From Bacillota bacterium (GTDB lineage: Bacteria > Bacillota > Bacilli > Alicyclobacillales > SLC66), in the NCBI GenBank assembly GCA_021797415.1, contig JAJZZT010000327.1, positions 1-5,237 on the forward strand: a DNA stretch of 5,237 nt, read 5' to 3'. This document shows positions 1-5,237 of the stretch, piece after piece. The first letter of the stretch is position 1. Each line of letters starts with the position of its first letter. Under the pieces are notes generated by a model that had not been told where the DNA came from, did not search any database, and saw only the letters and a program-made list of their open reading frames with translations. Both the position numbers and the translations under genes were made by a program.

Positions 1-610
1 ACAGCGGGCATGGCGCAAGTCCGAATTCGATGATGCGCGCCAGATCGCCCGGCTTGCGGGAACACACCCGCACGCGCGCGCCGAGACCGGACAGCGTTCT
101 GGCCAGCGTCATGCCGCAACGCCCAAGGCCGAGGACCACGCAAGTTGACCCGTGAAGCGTGATATCCGTATGCTCCATCGCCAAAGCGATCGCGCCCTCC
201 GCCGTCGGGATGGAATTCAGGATCGCCACTTCATCCAGTTCCATGAGGCGAATCAACTGCAATCCATGCCGTCTGGCAGCGGCCTGCAAAGCCGGTCGGG
301 CGATCCCGGTAAAAACCGGCGCCGAGCGGCGGATCGCCGCAAAATGCCCGTCGTCGAGCATCAGCGGTTCATCGGCAAAGCGGGCATCCACCACGCCGCG
401 TTCATCCATGCCGGCAACCGGAAGGACGACCACATCGGCTTTGTGCAGGCCATCCGGCGACAGGGCGCTTTTTTGCATGTCCGGAAAGCTCTCCTGCATA
501 CGGTCGAAACCATACAGCCACGTCGATGCGTCCAAGTCGCTGACATACCGCACGACTTCGACCGTGCGGGCGTCACCGCCAATGAACGCCATCCTGATCC
601 CCGTAAGCAT
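1..610 (-). CDS. dpaA: Dipicolinate synthase subunit A (DpaA/SpoVFA), N-terminal 203 codons; runs off the left edge
   Basis: DpaA, with DpaB, oxidises the lysine-pathway dihydrodipicolinate-type intermediate to dipicolinic acid in the mother cell; dipicolinate then loads the spore core with calcium. The frame reads MLTGIRMAFIGGDAR at the start, the same MLTG...IGGDAR opening as Bacillus DpaA. Around residues 131-154 it has the family signature NSIPTAEGAI...HTD.T.HGS. A Rossmann dinucleotide-binding loop GLGRCG (GxGxxG) follows at residues 161-166, then a basic segment VCSRK suited to binding a nicotinamide cofactor. The ATG at 610-608 is supported by a strong Shine-Dalgarno eight bases upstream and by the family N-terminus; the Met at codon 7 is less likely. 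The family is about 300 residues, so roughly one third is missing beyond base 1, where dpaB would normally follow. It lies 112 nt downstream of dut, enough for its own promoter. Identification is firm; the reaction is family knowledge. Confidence 0.95.
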   Translation of the reverse strand, partial: MLTGIRMAFIGGDARTVEVVRYVSDLDASTWLYGFDRMQESFPDMQKSALSPDGLHKADVVVLPVAGMDERGVVDARFADEPLMLDDGHFAAIRRSAPVFTGIARPALQAAARRHGLQLIRLMELDEVAILNSIPTAEGAIALAMEHTDITLHGSTCVVLGLGRCGMTLARTLSGLGARVRVCSRKPGDLARIIEFGLAPCPL

Positions 611-618
611 ATCCCGGG

Positions 619-627
619 ACCCCTTTC
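619..627 (-). promoter_or_regulatory. Ribosome binding site of dpaA
   Basis: On the minus strand the sequence GAAAGGGGT ends eight bases before the ATG at 610. The spacing is near optimal and fixes the dpaA start at that ATG rather than the internal ATG six codons later. Confidence 0.8.
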
Positions 628-702
628 AACCCATTGTACGCAAACGCGCGCAAATAGCAAGGCACGCCTGTGCCGTGTCCGTCTGCAATATCCGCCTGCG
701 TA

Positions 703-731
703 CAGGATATGCCGCCCGCCCATCAACGGTG
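703..731 (-). promoter_or_regulatory. Candidate sporulation (sigma-K-like) promoter for dpaA
   Basis: Read on the minus strand, CACC (731-728) and CATATCCTG (711-703) are separated by 16 bases. This resembles the sigma-K pattern of mACm, about 16 bases, then CATAnnnTA; only the last base of the -10 element deviates. The -35 element lies in the last codons of dut and the -10 just past its stop, leaving a leader of roughly 85 nt before dpaA. The B. subtilis dipicolinate synthase operon is known to be sigma-K dependent, which makes the match plausible, but the motif is short and was found by eye. The -10 also fits the looser sigma-E pattern CATAnnnT, without an evident sigma-E -35. Confidence 0.35.
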
Positions 732-1190
732 AAGGGGTCCGCCGGGATGGTTTGTCGATCCGAAGCCGCCCATTCTCCTGACGGCCGCCGCCGGGTCGTC
801 TCCATCCGCCAAAGCAAAGCCAAGAAAAATCGCTTGGGCGACACGTTCGCCCCGCGGCAGCAGGACATCCGCTTCGCCCGTGTTCCACAGGGGCACGTGG
901 ATATGTCCGCCATTGTCCGGATTGCCGTAGTAATCGCGGTCAATCACGCCGACGCCGTTGGCCAGCACAAGACCGTATTTCAGCGCCAGGCTGCTGCGCG
1001 CGAAGACGCCGACAAACTCTCCGTCGGGCACCAGCGCGCGCACCCCGGTCGGCGCAAGAACGATCTTCCCTGCCGGGACGGCTACCTCTTCACAGAGCGC
1101 GAGGTCATATCCTGCAGCCCCCTCCGTCTGGCGTCGGGGCAACGACAGCCCTGTGCAGTCCACGCCGGGCACCCACTCAAACCCTCTCAT
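723..1190 (-). CDS. dut: dUTP diphosphatase (dUTPase), trimeric type
   Basis: Dut hydrolyses dUTP to dUMP and pyrophosphate, keeping uracil out of DNA and supplying dUMP for thymidylate synthesis; it acts in the cytosol as a homotrimer. All five motifs are present in the 155 residues. Motif 1 is AGYDL (26-30), motif 2 ARSS (64-67), motif 3 NGVGVIDRDYYG (78-89) with the predicted catalytic Asp84, motif 4 RGERVAQAIF (113-122), and motif 5 GGFGST (141-146), the flexible C-terminal arm closing over the substrate. The DYYGNPDN stretch after motif 3 resembles the DYYxNPDN form I recall from other Firmicutes. About nine residues follow motif 5. The ATG directly abuts the upstream stop (TGAATG), and the only ribosome site is a weak GGTGG six bases before the start, so translation is probably coupled to the peptidase gene. 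In B. subtilis this position holds ymxH, not dut. Confidence 0.93.
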   Translation of the reverse strand: MRGFEWVPGVDCTGLSLPRRQTEGAAGYDLALCEEVAVPAGKIVLAPTGVRALVPDGEFVGVFARSSLALKYGLVLANGVGVIDRDYYGNPDNGGHIHVPLWNTGEADVLLPRGERVAQAIFLGFALADGDDPAAAVRRMGGFGSTNHPGGPLHR

Positions 1191-2444
1191 TCACAGCCAC
1201 CGCCCAACGCGCAACTGCAACGGACGCGAATCGGGACCGATCGCGAGCATGGACAGCGGGCCGGAGAAAAGCTCTTGCGCCACCTTCCGGACATCGGAAG
1301 CGGAAACTCTTTCAATCAGGCCGATTGTCTCATCCCACTCTACCTGCCGGCCAAGCAGCAACAGGTTTTTGCCGATCCGGCTCATCCTGCTGGACGTGCT
1401 CTCCATACTCAGGATCAGCGAACCTTTGACCTGATTTTTCGCCTTGTGCAGCTCGGCGTCCGTCACACCTTTGGCCACGAGCCCGCGCACCGTTTCCAGG
1501 AGCACGTCAAGCACCGTCTGCGCCTGCCCCGGCGAAGAGCCGAAGTACAGGCTGAGCAGTCCGCAATCCCTGTACGCATTGTGGTAAGAAAACACATTGT
1601 ACGCCAGCCCGCGTTCTTCGCGGATCTCCTGGAAAAGCCGGGAACTGGAGCTCGCGCCCAGGATATTGTTCAACAGCGCCAGCGCATACGTCCGCTCATC
1701 GTCATATGCATACCCCGGTGTCGCGAGGCATACATGCACCTGTTCGACAGGGCGCGCCTCGTAGCGCTCCCCGACCGCAAAAACGGGCGCCTTGTCCAGC
1801 AGATCCAGGGGCGAACGCCGAAAACTGCCAAACAGGCGTTCCAGTTCAGTCATCATACCGTCCGGGTCCAGTCTCCCGGATAGCGAGATCACCCATTCGC
1901 GCGGCGTATAGCGGTGTTCCACGTAATCTTGCAGCATCGCCCGGTCGATTCCGGATAAACTCTGCTCGGTCCCCAGTATATTGGCTCCCAGTGGATGATC
2001 AGGATAGACGTGTTCGACAATGAGATCGTGCACCAATTCCTCCGGGTTGTCCTCGTACATCTTGATCTCTTCAAGAATGACCCGTTTTTCCCGCTCCAGT
2101 TCCTTTTCGTCAAGCAAGGAATCGAACATCATGTCTGCCAGCGTGGATAACGCCAGGACCGCGTGTTCGTCCAGCACCCTGGCATGGAAACAGGTGTATT
2201 CTTTCGTCGTAAAAGCGTTCACCTGGCCGCCGATGCCGTCGAACACTTCAGCCAGTTGACGGGCGGTGTGCGTGCTCGTTCCCTTGAAAAACATGTGCTC
2301 AAGAAAGTGGGATATGCCGTTTTGTGCGGGCGTTTCATCGCGGGTGCCCGTCCGGATCCACACGCCCATGCTGACGGACCGCGCCGTCGATATGGTTTCC
2401 ATCACAACCCTGACGCCGTTTGAAAGGGTATTTTGATAAACCAA
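1191..2444 (-). CDS. mlpA: M16 family zinc metallopeptidase, MlpA/YmxG type (processing-peptidase-like)
   Basis: This is a single-chain M16B peptidase of about 417 residues, the usual length for bacterial processing-peptidase-like proteins. The N-terminal half carries the inverted zinc motif HFLEH (His46, Glu49, His50, counted from the TTG at 2444). The downstream helix EKRVILEEI supplies the third ligand at Glu125 or Glu126, so the site looks intact. The C-terminal half has the substrate-contacting signature EERGLAY, with Arg278 and Tyr282. No signal peptide or membrane segment is visible, so it is likely cytosolic. The gene follows pnp and ylxY as in Bacillus, where the orthologue (mlpA, formerly ymxG) has been linked to extracellular protease production; its true substrate is unclear. 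The frame opens with TTG TCT TTG. The first TTG (2450) directly touches the Shine-Dalgarno, so I chose the third codon, which has six-base spacing; an annotation starting at 2450 would add two residues. Confidence 0.93.
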   Translation of the reverse strand: MVYQNTLSNGVRVVMETISTARSVSMGVWIRTGTRDETPAQNGISHFLEHMFFKGTSTHTARQLAEVFDGIGGQVNAFTTKEYTCFHARVLDEHAVLALSTLADMMFDSLLDEKELEREKRVILEEIKMYEDNPEELVHDLIVEHVYPDHPLGANILGTEQSLSGIDRAMLQDYVEHRYTPREWVISLSGRLDPDGMMTELERLFGSFRRSPLDLLDKAPVFAVGERYEARPVEQVHVCLATPGYAYDDERTYALALLNNILGASSSSRLFQEIREERGLAYNVFSYHNAYRDCGLLSLYFGSSPGQAQTVLDVLLETVRGLVAKGVTDAELHKAKNQVKGSLILSMESTSSRMSRIGKNLLLLGRQVEWDETIGLIERVSASDVRKVAQELFSGPLSMLAIGPDSRPLQLRVGRWL

Positions 2445-2450
2445 AGACAA

Positions 2451-2457
2451 CCTCCTC
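2451..2457 (-). promoter_or_regulatory. Ribosome binding site of the M16 peptidase gene; decides between two TTG starts
   Basis: On the minus strand GAGGAGG occupies 2457-2451. It leaves zero bases to the TTG at 2450-2448 but six to the in-frame TTG at 2444-2442, favouring the latter. No ATG or GTG in frame lies between this site and the conserved LSNGVRVV opening of the protein. Confidence 0.75.
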
Positions 2458-2497
2458 GTTGTCGACGCTATATCTTAAGTTCCAAATATTTGAATAG

Positions 2498-3541
2498 TCA
2501 TGCGTCGTTCTGTTTCACTATATCAGACGCCCCATTGTCGCTCAACCCGGCCGCGGTCAGCGCACTGCGCAGCGTATTCGGGGCCGGCCGCACGGGCGAA
2601 AGCAATTGCGAGACGGTCACCAGACGATACCCCGCCTGTTGCAACTGCCGGATCATGGCAGGCAACGCGGCAACGGTCGGCGCCGTCGGATGCATCAGGA
2701 CAAGCGCTCCCGGCGTCCGGCGCGGCACAATCCTGCGCAGAATCACTGCGGGGGCGGGACGCCGCCAGTCGATCGTATCCAATGTCCAGAGTATGGTCTT
2801 CATGTTCATACCCGCCGCCACACGCACGACCATATTGTTGAAGTCGCCCGCGGGAGGGGCAAACAGCACGACCTGCAGGCCGGTTGCCGCGGTGATGGCG
2901 CTGTTCGTCCGCGTCAGTTGAGAGATCATCTGCTCGCGCGACAATCTGCTCATCATCGGATGGTTGTAGGCGTGACTGCCCACCTCCATGCCCGCCGCCG
3001 CGATCTGCCTTGCGACATCCGGATTGCGCTTTGTCCACGACCCGTCCAGAAAAAATGTGGCTTTCGCGTGATGCGCGCGCAGGATCGAAAGAATGCCCGG
3101 CACGTACTCCGTTCCCCACGCCACATTGAACATCAGGGCCATTTCGCGCTTGGCGGGATTGCCGCGGTAGATCGGGGCGGCGACAAGATCGGAAGCCGTC
3201 GTCCTCGGCGCCACCTGCTCAAACACCATCCTGGTGTCAAGTCCCTCCCACCGGCGCAGGGTGGCCTGGATATTCAGGCGCAGGCCATTGAGTTCCGGAA
3301 CGAGTTGCCACACGCGGTCGATCCTGGCATCGACCGGCGGCGCGTCGAACACCTTCGCAACGCGTTCGAGCAGACGGTGCGCATCCTCTCCGGGAGCGCC
3401 CACAGCGGCGGCCTGTCGCAGGTTCACGCGGCCAGTCGGTCGTAGTGGAATCAACGCCATCAGCGCCACGATGCACAGGCCGATCACCATTGCTTGTTTT
3501 GAAAAGAAATACAGATAGACGGTCCGACGTCTTCTCTTCAA
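2498..3541 (-). CDS. ylxY: YlxY-type polysaccharide-deacetylase-like sporulation protein with degenerate active site
   Basis: The 347-residue protein has a basic N-terminus (KRRRR), one membrane segment at about residues 17-33, a linker, and a NodB-like domain from about 133 to 314, so the domain should lie outside the membrane. Fold landmarks are ATFFLDGSW (161-169), GSHAYNHP with the metal-ligand pair His190/His194, LDTIDW (254-259) and LVLMHP with His284. The first catalytic motif, TFDDG in active enzymes, is instead FNVAWG (138-143), so both aspartates are gone; the RPPxG motif is APPAG (228-232), losing its arginine. The same replacements are, from memory, typical of B. subtilis YlxY, a family restricted to spore formers and of unknown activity. 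It may bind glycan or act structurally rather than deacetylate. The start is TTG, seven bases after GGGAGGG. It sits between pnp and the M16 gene, 53 nt before the latter. Family assignment is firm, function is not. Confidence 0.9.
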   Translation of the reverse strand: MKRRRRTVYLYFFSKQAMVIGLCIVALMALIPLRPTGRVNLRQAAAVGAPGEDAHRLLERVAKVFDAPPVDARIDRVWQLVPELNGLRLNIQATLRRWEGLDTRMVFEQVAPRTTASDLVAAPIYRGNPAKREMALMFNVAWGTEYVPGILSILRAHHAKATFFLDGSWTKRNPDVARQIAAAGMEVGSHAYNHPMMSRLSREQMISQLTRTNSAITAATGLQVVLFAPPAGDFNNMVVRVAAGMNMKTILWTLDTIDWRRPAPAVILRRIVPRRTPGALVLMHPTAPTVAALPAMIRQLQQAGYRLVTVSQLLSPVRPAPNTLRSALTAAGLSDNGASDIVKQNDA

Positions 3542-3548
3542 GGCGCAT

Positions 3549-3555
3549 CCCTCCC
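3549..3555 (-). promoter_or_regulatory. Ribosome binding site of the ylxY-like gene (TTG start)
   Basis: GGGAGGG on the minus strand ends seven bases before the TTG at 3541-3539, supporting that rare start. An ATG at 3548-3546 touches the site with no spacer and is in a different frame, so it is unlikely to be used. The site begins one base after the 3' arm of the 16-bp inverted repeat. Confidence 0.75.
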
Positions 3556-3556
3556 G

Positions 3557-3601
3557 GGGGATGTGTGATAAAGCAAATTCCCGATTTTATCACACATCCC
3601 C
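3557..3601. repeat. Perfect 16-bp inverted repeat with 13-nt loop in the pnp-ylxY gap
   Basis: The arms GGGGATGTGTGATAAA (3557-3572) and TTTATCACACATCCCC (3586-3601) are exact reverse complements separated by 13 bases. In RNA from either strand they would form a long stable hairpin. No T-run follows on either side, so it is not a standard intrinsic terminator. On the minus strand its 3' arm ends one base before the ylxY Shine-Dalgarno. It could be an mRNA-processing or stability element, a translation-control hairpin, a protein operator, or a copy of a dispersed palindromic repeat; the sequence alone does not decide. Confidence 0.85.
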
Positions 3602-3680
3602 TGGGGACAAGGTATGTGGCTGCGGCGTTGATTAGACCCCTGCTGCCTGGGGGACCGGAATTTGGTTTATCGCAGCTCCC

Positions 3681-5237
3681 CTAACGCGGCCGTCCCGCCG
3701 GAGACGGCCGCCGGTCTGTCCGGTCGCCCGCGGGTCGACCCGGCCGGTCGCGCATGCCGCCTTCACCTGCCGCGCGCGGCGGCGCGTCCACAATCGGCAC
3801 GCCCTGGTCGCGGAGCACCTCGCGATGCGACAGATTGACGCGACCCTGCGCATCAATCTCGGTGACCTTGACGCGAATCGAGTCGCCCACTTTCACGACA
3901 TCCTCCGTCTTGGCCACCCGCTCGGCGGCGAGTTGCGACACGTGCACAAGACCGTCCTTGCCGGGAAGGATCTCGACAAATGCGCCGTATTTCTCCACCC
4001 GCATGACCCGTCCGTCGTACGTCTCGCCCACCACCACATCGCGCACGATGCCTTCGATGATCGCCTTGGCGCGTTCGCCCGCCTCGGCGTTCGGCGTCGC
4101 GATGAACACCCGTCCGTCCTGTTCGATGTCGATTTTCACGCCGGTATCTTCAATGATCTTGTTGATCACCCGCCCGCCTGGGCCGATGACTTCGCGGATC
4201 TTGTCCGGGCTGATGCGCAGCGTGAAAATTCGCGGCGCATGTTGTGACAGCTCATTGCGCGGAGCGTCAATTGCTTCGGTCATCTTTTGCAGGATGAACA
4301 TGCGGCCTTCATGCGCCTTTGCCAGCGCGCTTTCGAGAATCTCCCTGCCGATGCCCTTGATCTTGATGTCCATCTGCAGTGCGGTCACGCCCTGCGCCGT
4401 TCCCGCCACCTTGAAATCCATGTCCCCCAGGTGGTCTTCCATCCCCTGGATGTCGGTCAACACGGCCACTTGGTCGTCCTCTTTGACCAGTCCCATCGCA
4501 ACGCCGGCGACCGGGGCCTTGATCGGCACTCCCGCATCCATCAGCGCAAGCACGGATGCGCAAATGCTCGCCTGGGACGTTGATCCGTTTGACTCCAGCA
4601 CCTCCGCCACGAGGCGGATGGTGTACGGAAACGTCTCTTCGTCGGGAATGACTGGTTCAATCGCCCGCTCGCCCAGGGCGCCGTGCCCGATGTCCCGCCT
4701 GCTGGGCGCGCGCAGCGGCCTGGCCTCTCCCGTGGAAAACGGGGGAAAGTTGTAGTGGTGCATGAACCGTTTGCTCTCCTCCGGGCTGATCCCGTCGAGC
4801 ATCTGCACATCGCCGAGCGCGCCGAGCGTACAGACCGACAGCGCCTGAGTCTGGCCGCGCGTGAACAGTCCCGATCCATGCGTGCGCGGCAGCAGACCGA
4901 CACCGGACGAGATCGGCCTGATCTCGTCCAGCGACCGGCCGTCCGGACGGATGCCCTCCCCGACAATCGCCGCGCGGACGACTTCCTTCACGATATCGTG
5001 GAGAACCTCTTCGATCTCCGCACCGCGATCGGGGAAACGCTCGACGAACGCCTCCTTCGTTTCCTTCAGCACAGCGTCGATCGCTTCTTCCCGCGCGTGT
5101 TTCTCCGCCGTCCTGATGGCCTGCCGGAGCTTGTCCGCCGCAAACGCCCGCGCCTCCCGGTCGATCTCGCGGTCCGCTTCATGCAGTACAACCTGCATCT
5201 TCGGTTTGCCGGCAACCGCGACAAACGATTCAAGTTC
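3681..5237 (-). CDS. pnp: Polyribonucleotide nucleotidyltransferase (PNPase), C-terminal 518 codons; 5' end off the right edge
   Basis: PNPase degrades RNA 3' to 5' using phosphate, and can also add nucleotides; it is a ring-shaped homotrimer and a core RNA-decay enzyme. The visible frame starts inside the protein ([10 protein letters not shown]) and continues through the Met at 5198, which is internal, not a start. From that Met: the helical linker is at about 1-80, and the second RNase PH core opens with RPDGR (84-88). The phosphate-binding loop [10 protein letters not shown] is at 202-211, and [13 protein letters not shown] (249-261) holds the metal-binding Asp255 and Asp261. A KH domain with GPGG (339-342) and an S1 domain (about 392-462) follow. 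The last 35 residues are rich in Arg, Pro and Gly and probably disordered. Against the family's roughly 700 residues, about 200 N-terminal residues are missing. The TAG stop lies 139 nt before the next gene. The loop at 4680-4712 departs from the usual consensus. Confidence 0.97.
   Translation of the reverse strand, partial: ELESFVAVAGKPKMQVVLHEADREIDREARAFAADKLRQAIRTAEKHAREEAIDAVLKETKEAFVERFPDRGAEIEEVLHDIVKEVVRAAIVGEGIRPDGRSLDEIRPISSGVGLLPRTHGSGLFTRGQTQALSVCTLGALGDVQMLDGISPEESKRFMHHYNFPPFSTGEARPLRAPSRRDIGHGALGERAIEPVIPDEETFPYTIRLVAEVLESNGSTSQASICASVLALMDAGVPIKAPVAGVAMGLVKEDDQVAVLTDIQGMEDHLGDMDFKVAGTAQGVTALQMDIKIKGIGREILESALAKAHEGRMFILQKMTEAIDAPRNELSQHAPRIFTLRISPDKIREVIGPGGRVINKIIEDTGVKIDIEQDGRVFIATPNAEAGERAKAIIEGIVRDVVVGETYDGRVMRVEKYGAFVEILPGKDGLVHVSQLAAERVAKTEDVVKVGDSIRVKVTEIDAQGRVNLSHREVLRDQGVPIVDAPPRAAGEGGMRDRPGRPAGDRTDRRPSPAGRPR
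3686..3711. repeat. 9-bp GC-rich inverted repeat at the 3' end of pnp
   Basis: GCGGCCGTC (3686-3694) and GACGGCCGC (3703-3711) are exact reverse complements around an 8-base loop, ending two bases before the pnp stop codon. There is no T-run after it in the direction of pnp transcription. It lies in codons for the Arg/Pro-rich tail, whose CGGCCG repeats could generate it by chance, so a functional role is uncertain. Confidence 0.4.

Noticed and set aside
633..660. Sigma-A-like promoter TTGCTA, 16 bases, TACAAT ahead of dpaA
   Set aside because: The transcript would begin inside the dpaA Shine-Dalgarno, leaving almost no leader, and the -35 matches only 4 of 6.
661..674. Small hairpin (GGCAC, 4-base loop, GTGCC) after dut as a possible terminator
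   Set aside because: The stem is only 5 bp and the sequence after it on the minus strand is TTGCTATTTG, not a proper T-run; too weak to call.
159..1883. A 574-codon plus-strand open frame antisense to dpaA, dut and the M16 gene
   Set aside because: It overlaps three confidently identified minus-strand genes, has no recognisable domain or ribosome site, and such shadow frames are common in GC-rich coding DNA.
2483..2492. 10-bp palindrome CAAATATTTG after the ylxY-like stop
   Set aside because: Short and AT-rich in an AT-rich gap; likely by chance, with no terminator features.
2467..2495. Possible sigma-A promoter TTCAAA, 16 bases, TATAGC in the ylxY-M16 gap
   Set aside because: Both boxes match only 4 of 6 in a naturally AT-rich stretch, and the genes are close enough to be cotranscribed.
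2606..3445. A 279-codon plus-strand open frame antisense to the ylxY-like gene
   Set aside because: Composition is Arg/His-rich nonsense without any motif, and the opposite strand encodes a clear NodB-type fold.
3237..3593. 118-codon minus-strand frame overlapping the ylxY start, with an ATG touching the Shine-Dalgarno
   Set aside because: It has zero spacing to the ribosome site, overlaps the better-supported ylxY-like gene in another frame, and shows no domain.
3564..3594. TGTGA...TCACA within the inverted repeat as a CRP/Fnr-type operator
   Set aside because: The half-sites are 21 bases apart rather than 6, so the geometry does not fit.
3754..4755. A 333-codon plus-strand open frame antisense to pnp
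   Set aside because: It is fully contained in the conserved PNPase coding sequence and shows no family features of its own.

Overview
This is a GC-rich window (about 60% by eye) in which every supported gene lies on the minus strand, so transcription reads from right to left. The order is pnp (5' end off the right edge), a YlxY-type polysaccharide-deacetylase-like protein, an M16 zinc peptidase of the MlpA/YmxG type, a trimeric-type dUTPase, and dpaA (3' end off the left edge). This matches the pnp-ylxY-mlpA-(ymxH)-spoVFA block of endospore-forming Bacillales, with a dut gene between mlpA and dpaA. Dipicolinate synthase and a YlxY-type protein point to a spore former. High GC plus this order suggests a deep-branching or Alicyclobacillaceae-like Bacillales (Alicyclobacillus, Kyrpidia or Tumebacillus-like). 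That placement is inference, not something the sequence proves.

Region by region: 1-610 encodes the N-terminal two thirds of DpaA. 611-722 is a 112-nt gap with a strong dpaA ribosome site and a candidate mother-cell (sigma-K-like) promoter overlapping the end of dut. 723-1190 is dut, joined to the peptidase gene stop-to-start (TGAATG). 1191-2444 is the M16 peptidase, starting at a TTG chosen by its Shine-Dalgarno spacing. 2445-2497 is a short AT-rich gap holding that Shine-Dalgarno. 2498-3541 is the YlxY-like protein, also TTG-initiated. 3542-3680 is a 139-nt gap with a perfect 16-bp inverted repeat just upstream of the ylxY ribosome site. 3681-5237 is the C-terminal part of PNPase (second RNase PH core, KH, S1 and an Arg/Pro/Gly-rich tail).

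Functionally the block mixes housekeeping (RNA turnover by PNPase, dUTP removal by Dut) with sporulation-associated functions (a degenerate deacetylase-like membrane protein and dipicolinate synthesis). Tight spacing from ylxY to dut suggests cotranscription, while dpaA probably also has its own sporulation promoter. I found no mobile element, CRISPR array, RNA gene or clearly new system. The most unexplained sequence is the perfect inverted repeat between pnp and ylxY. The long plus-strand open frames are shadows of the real genes.
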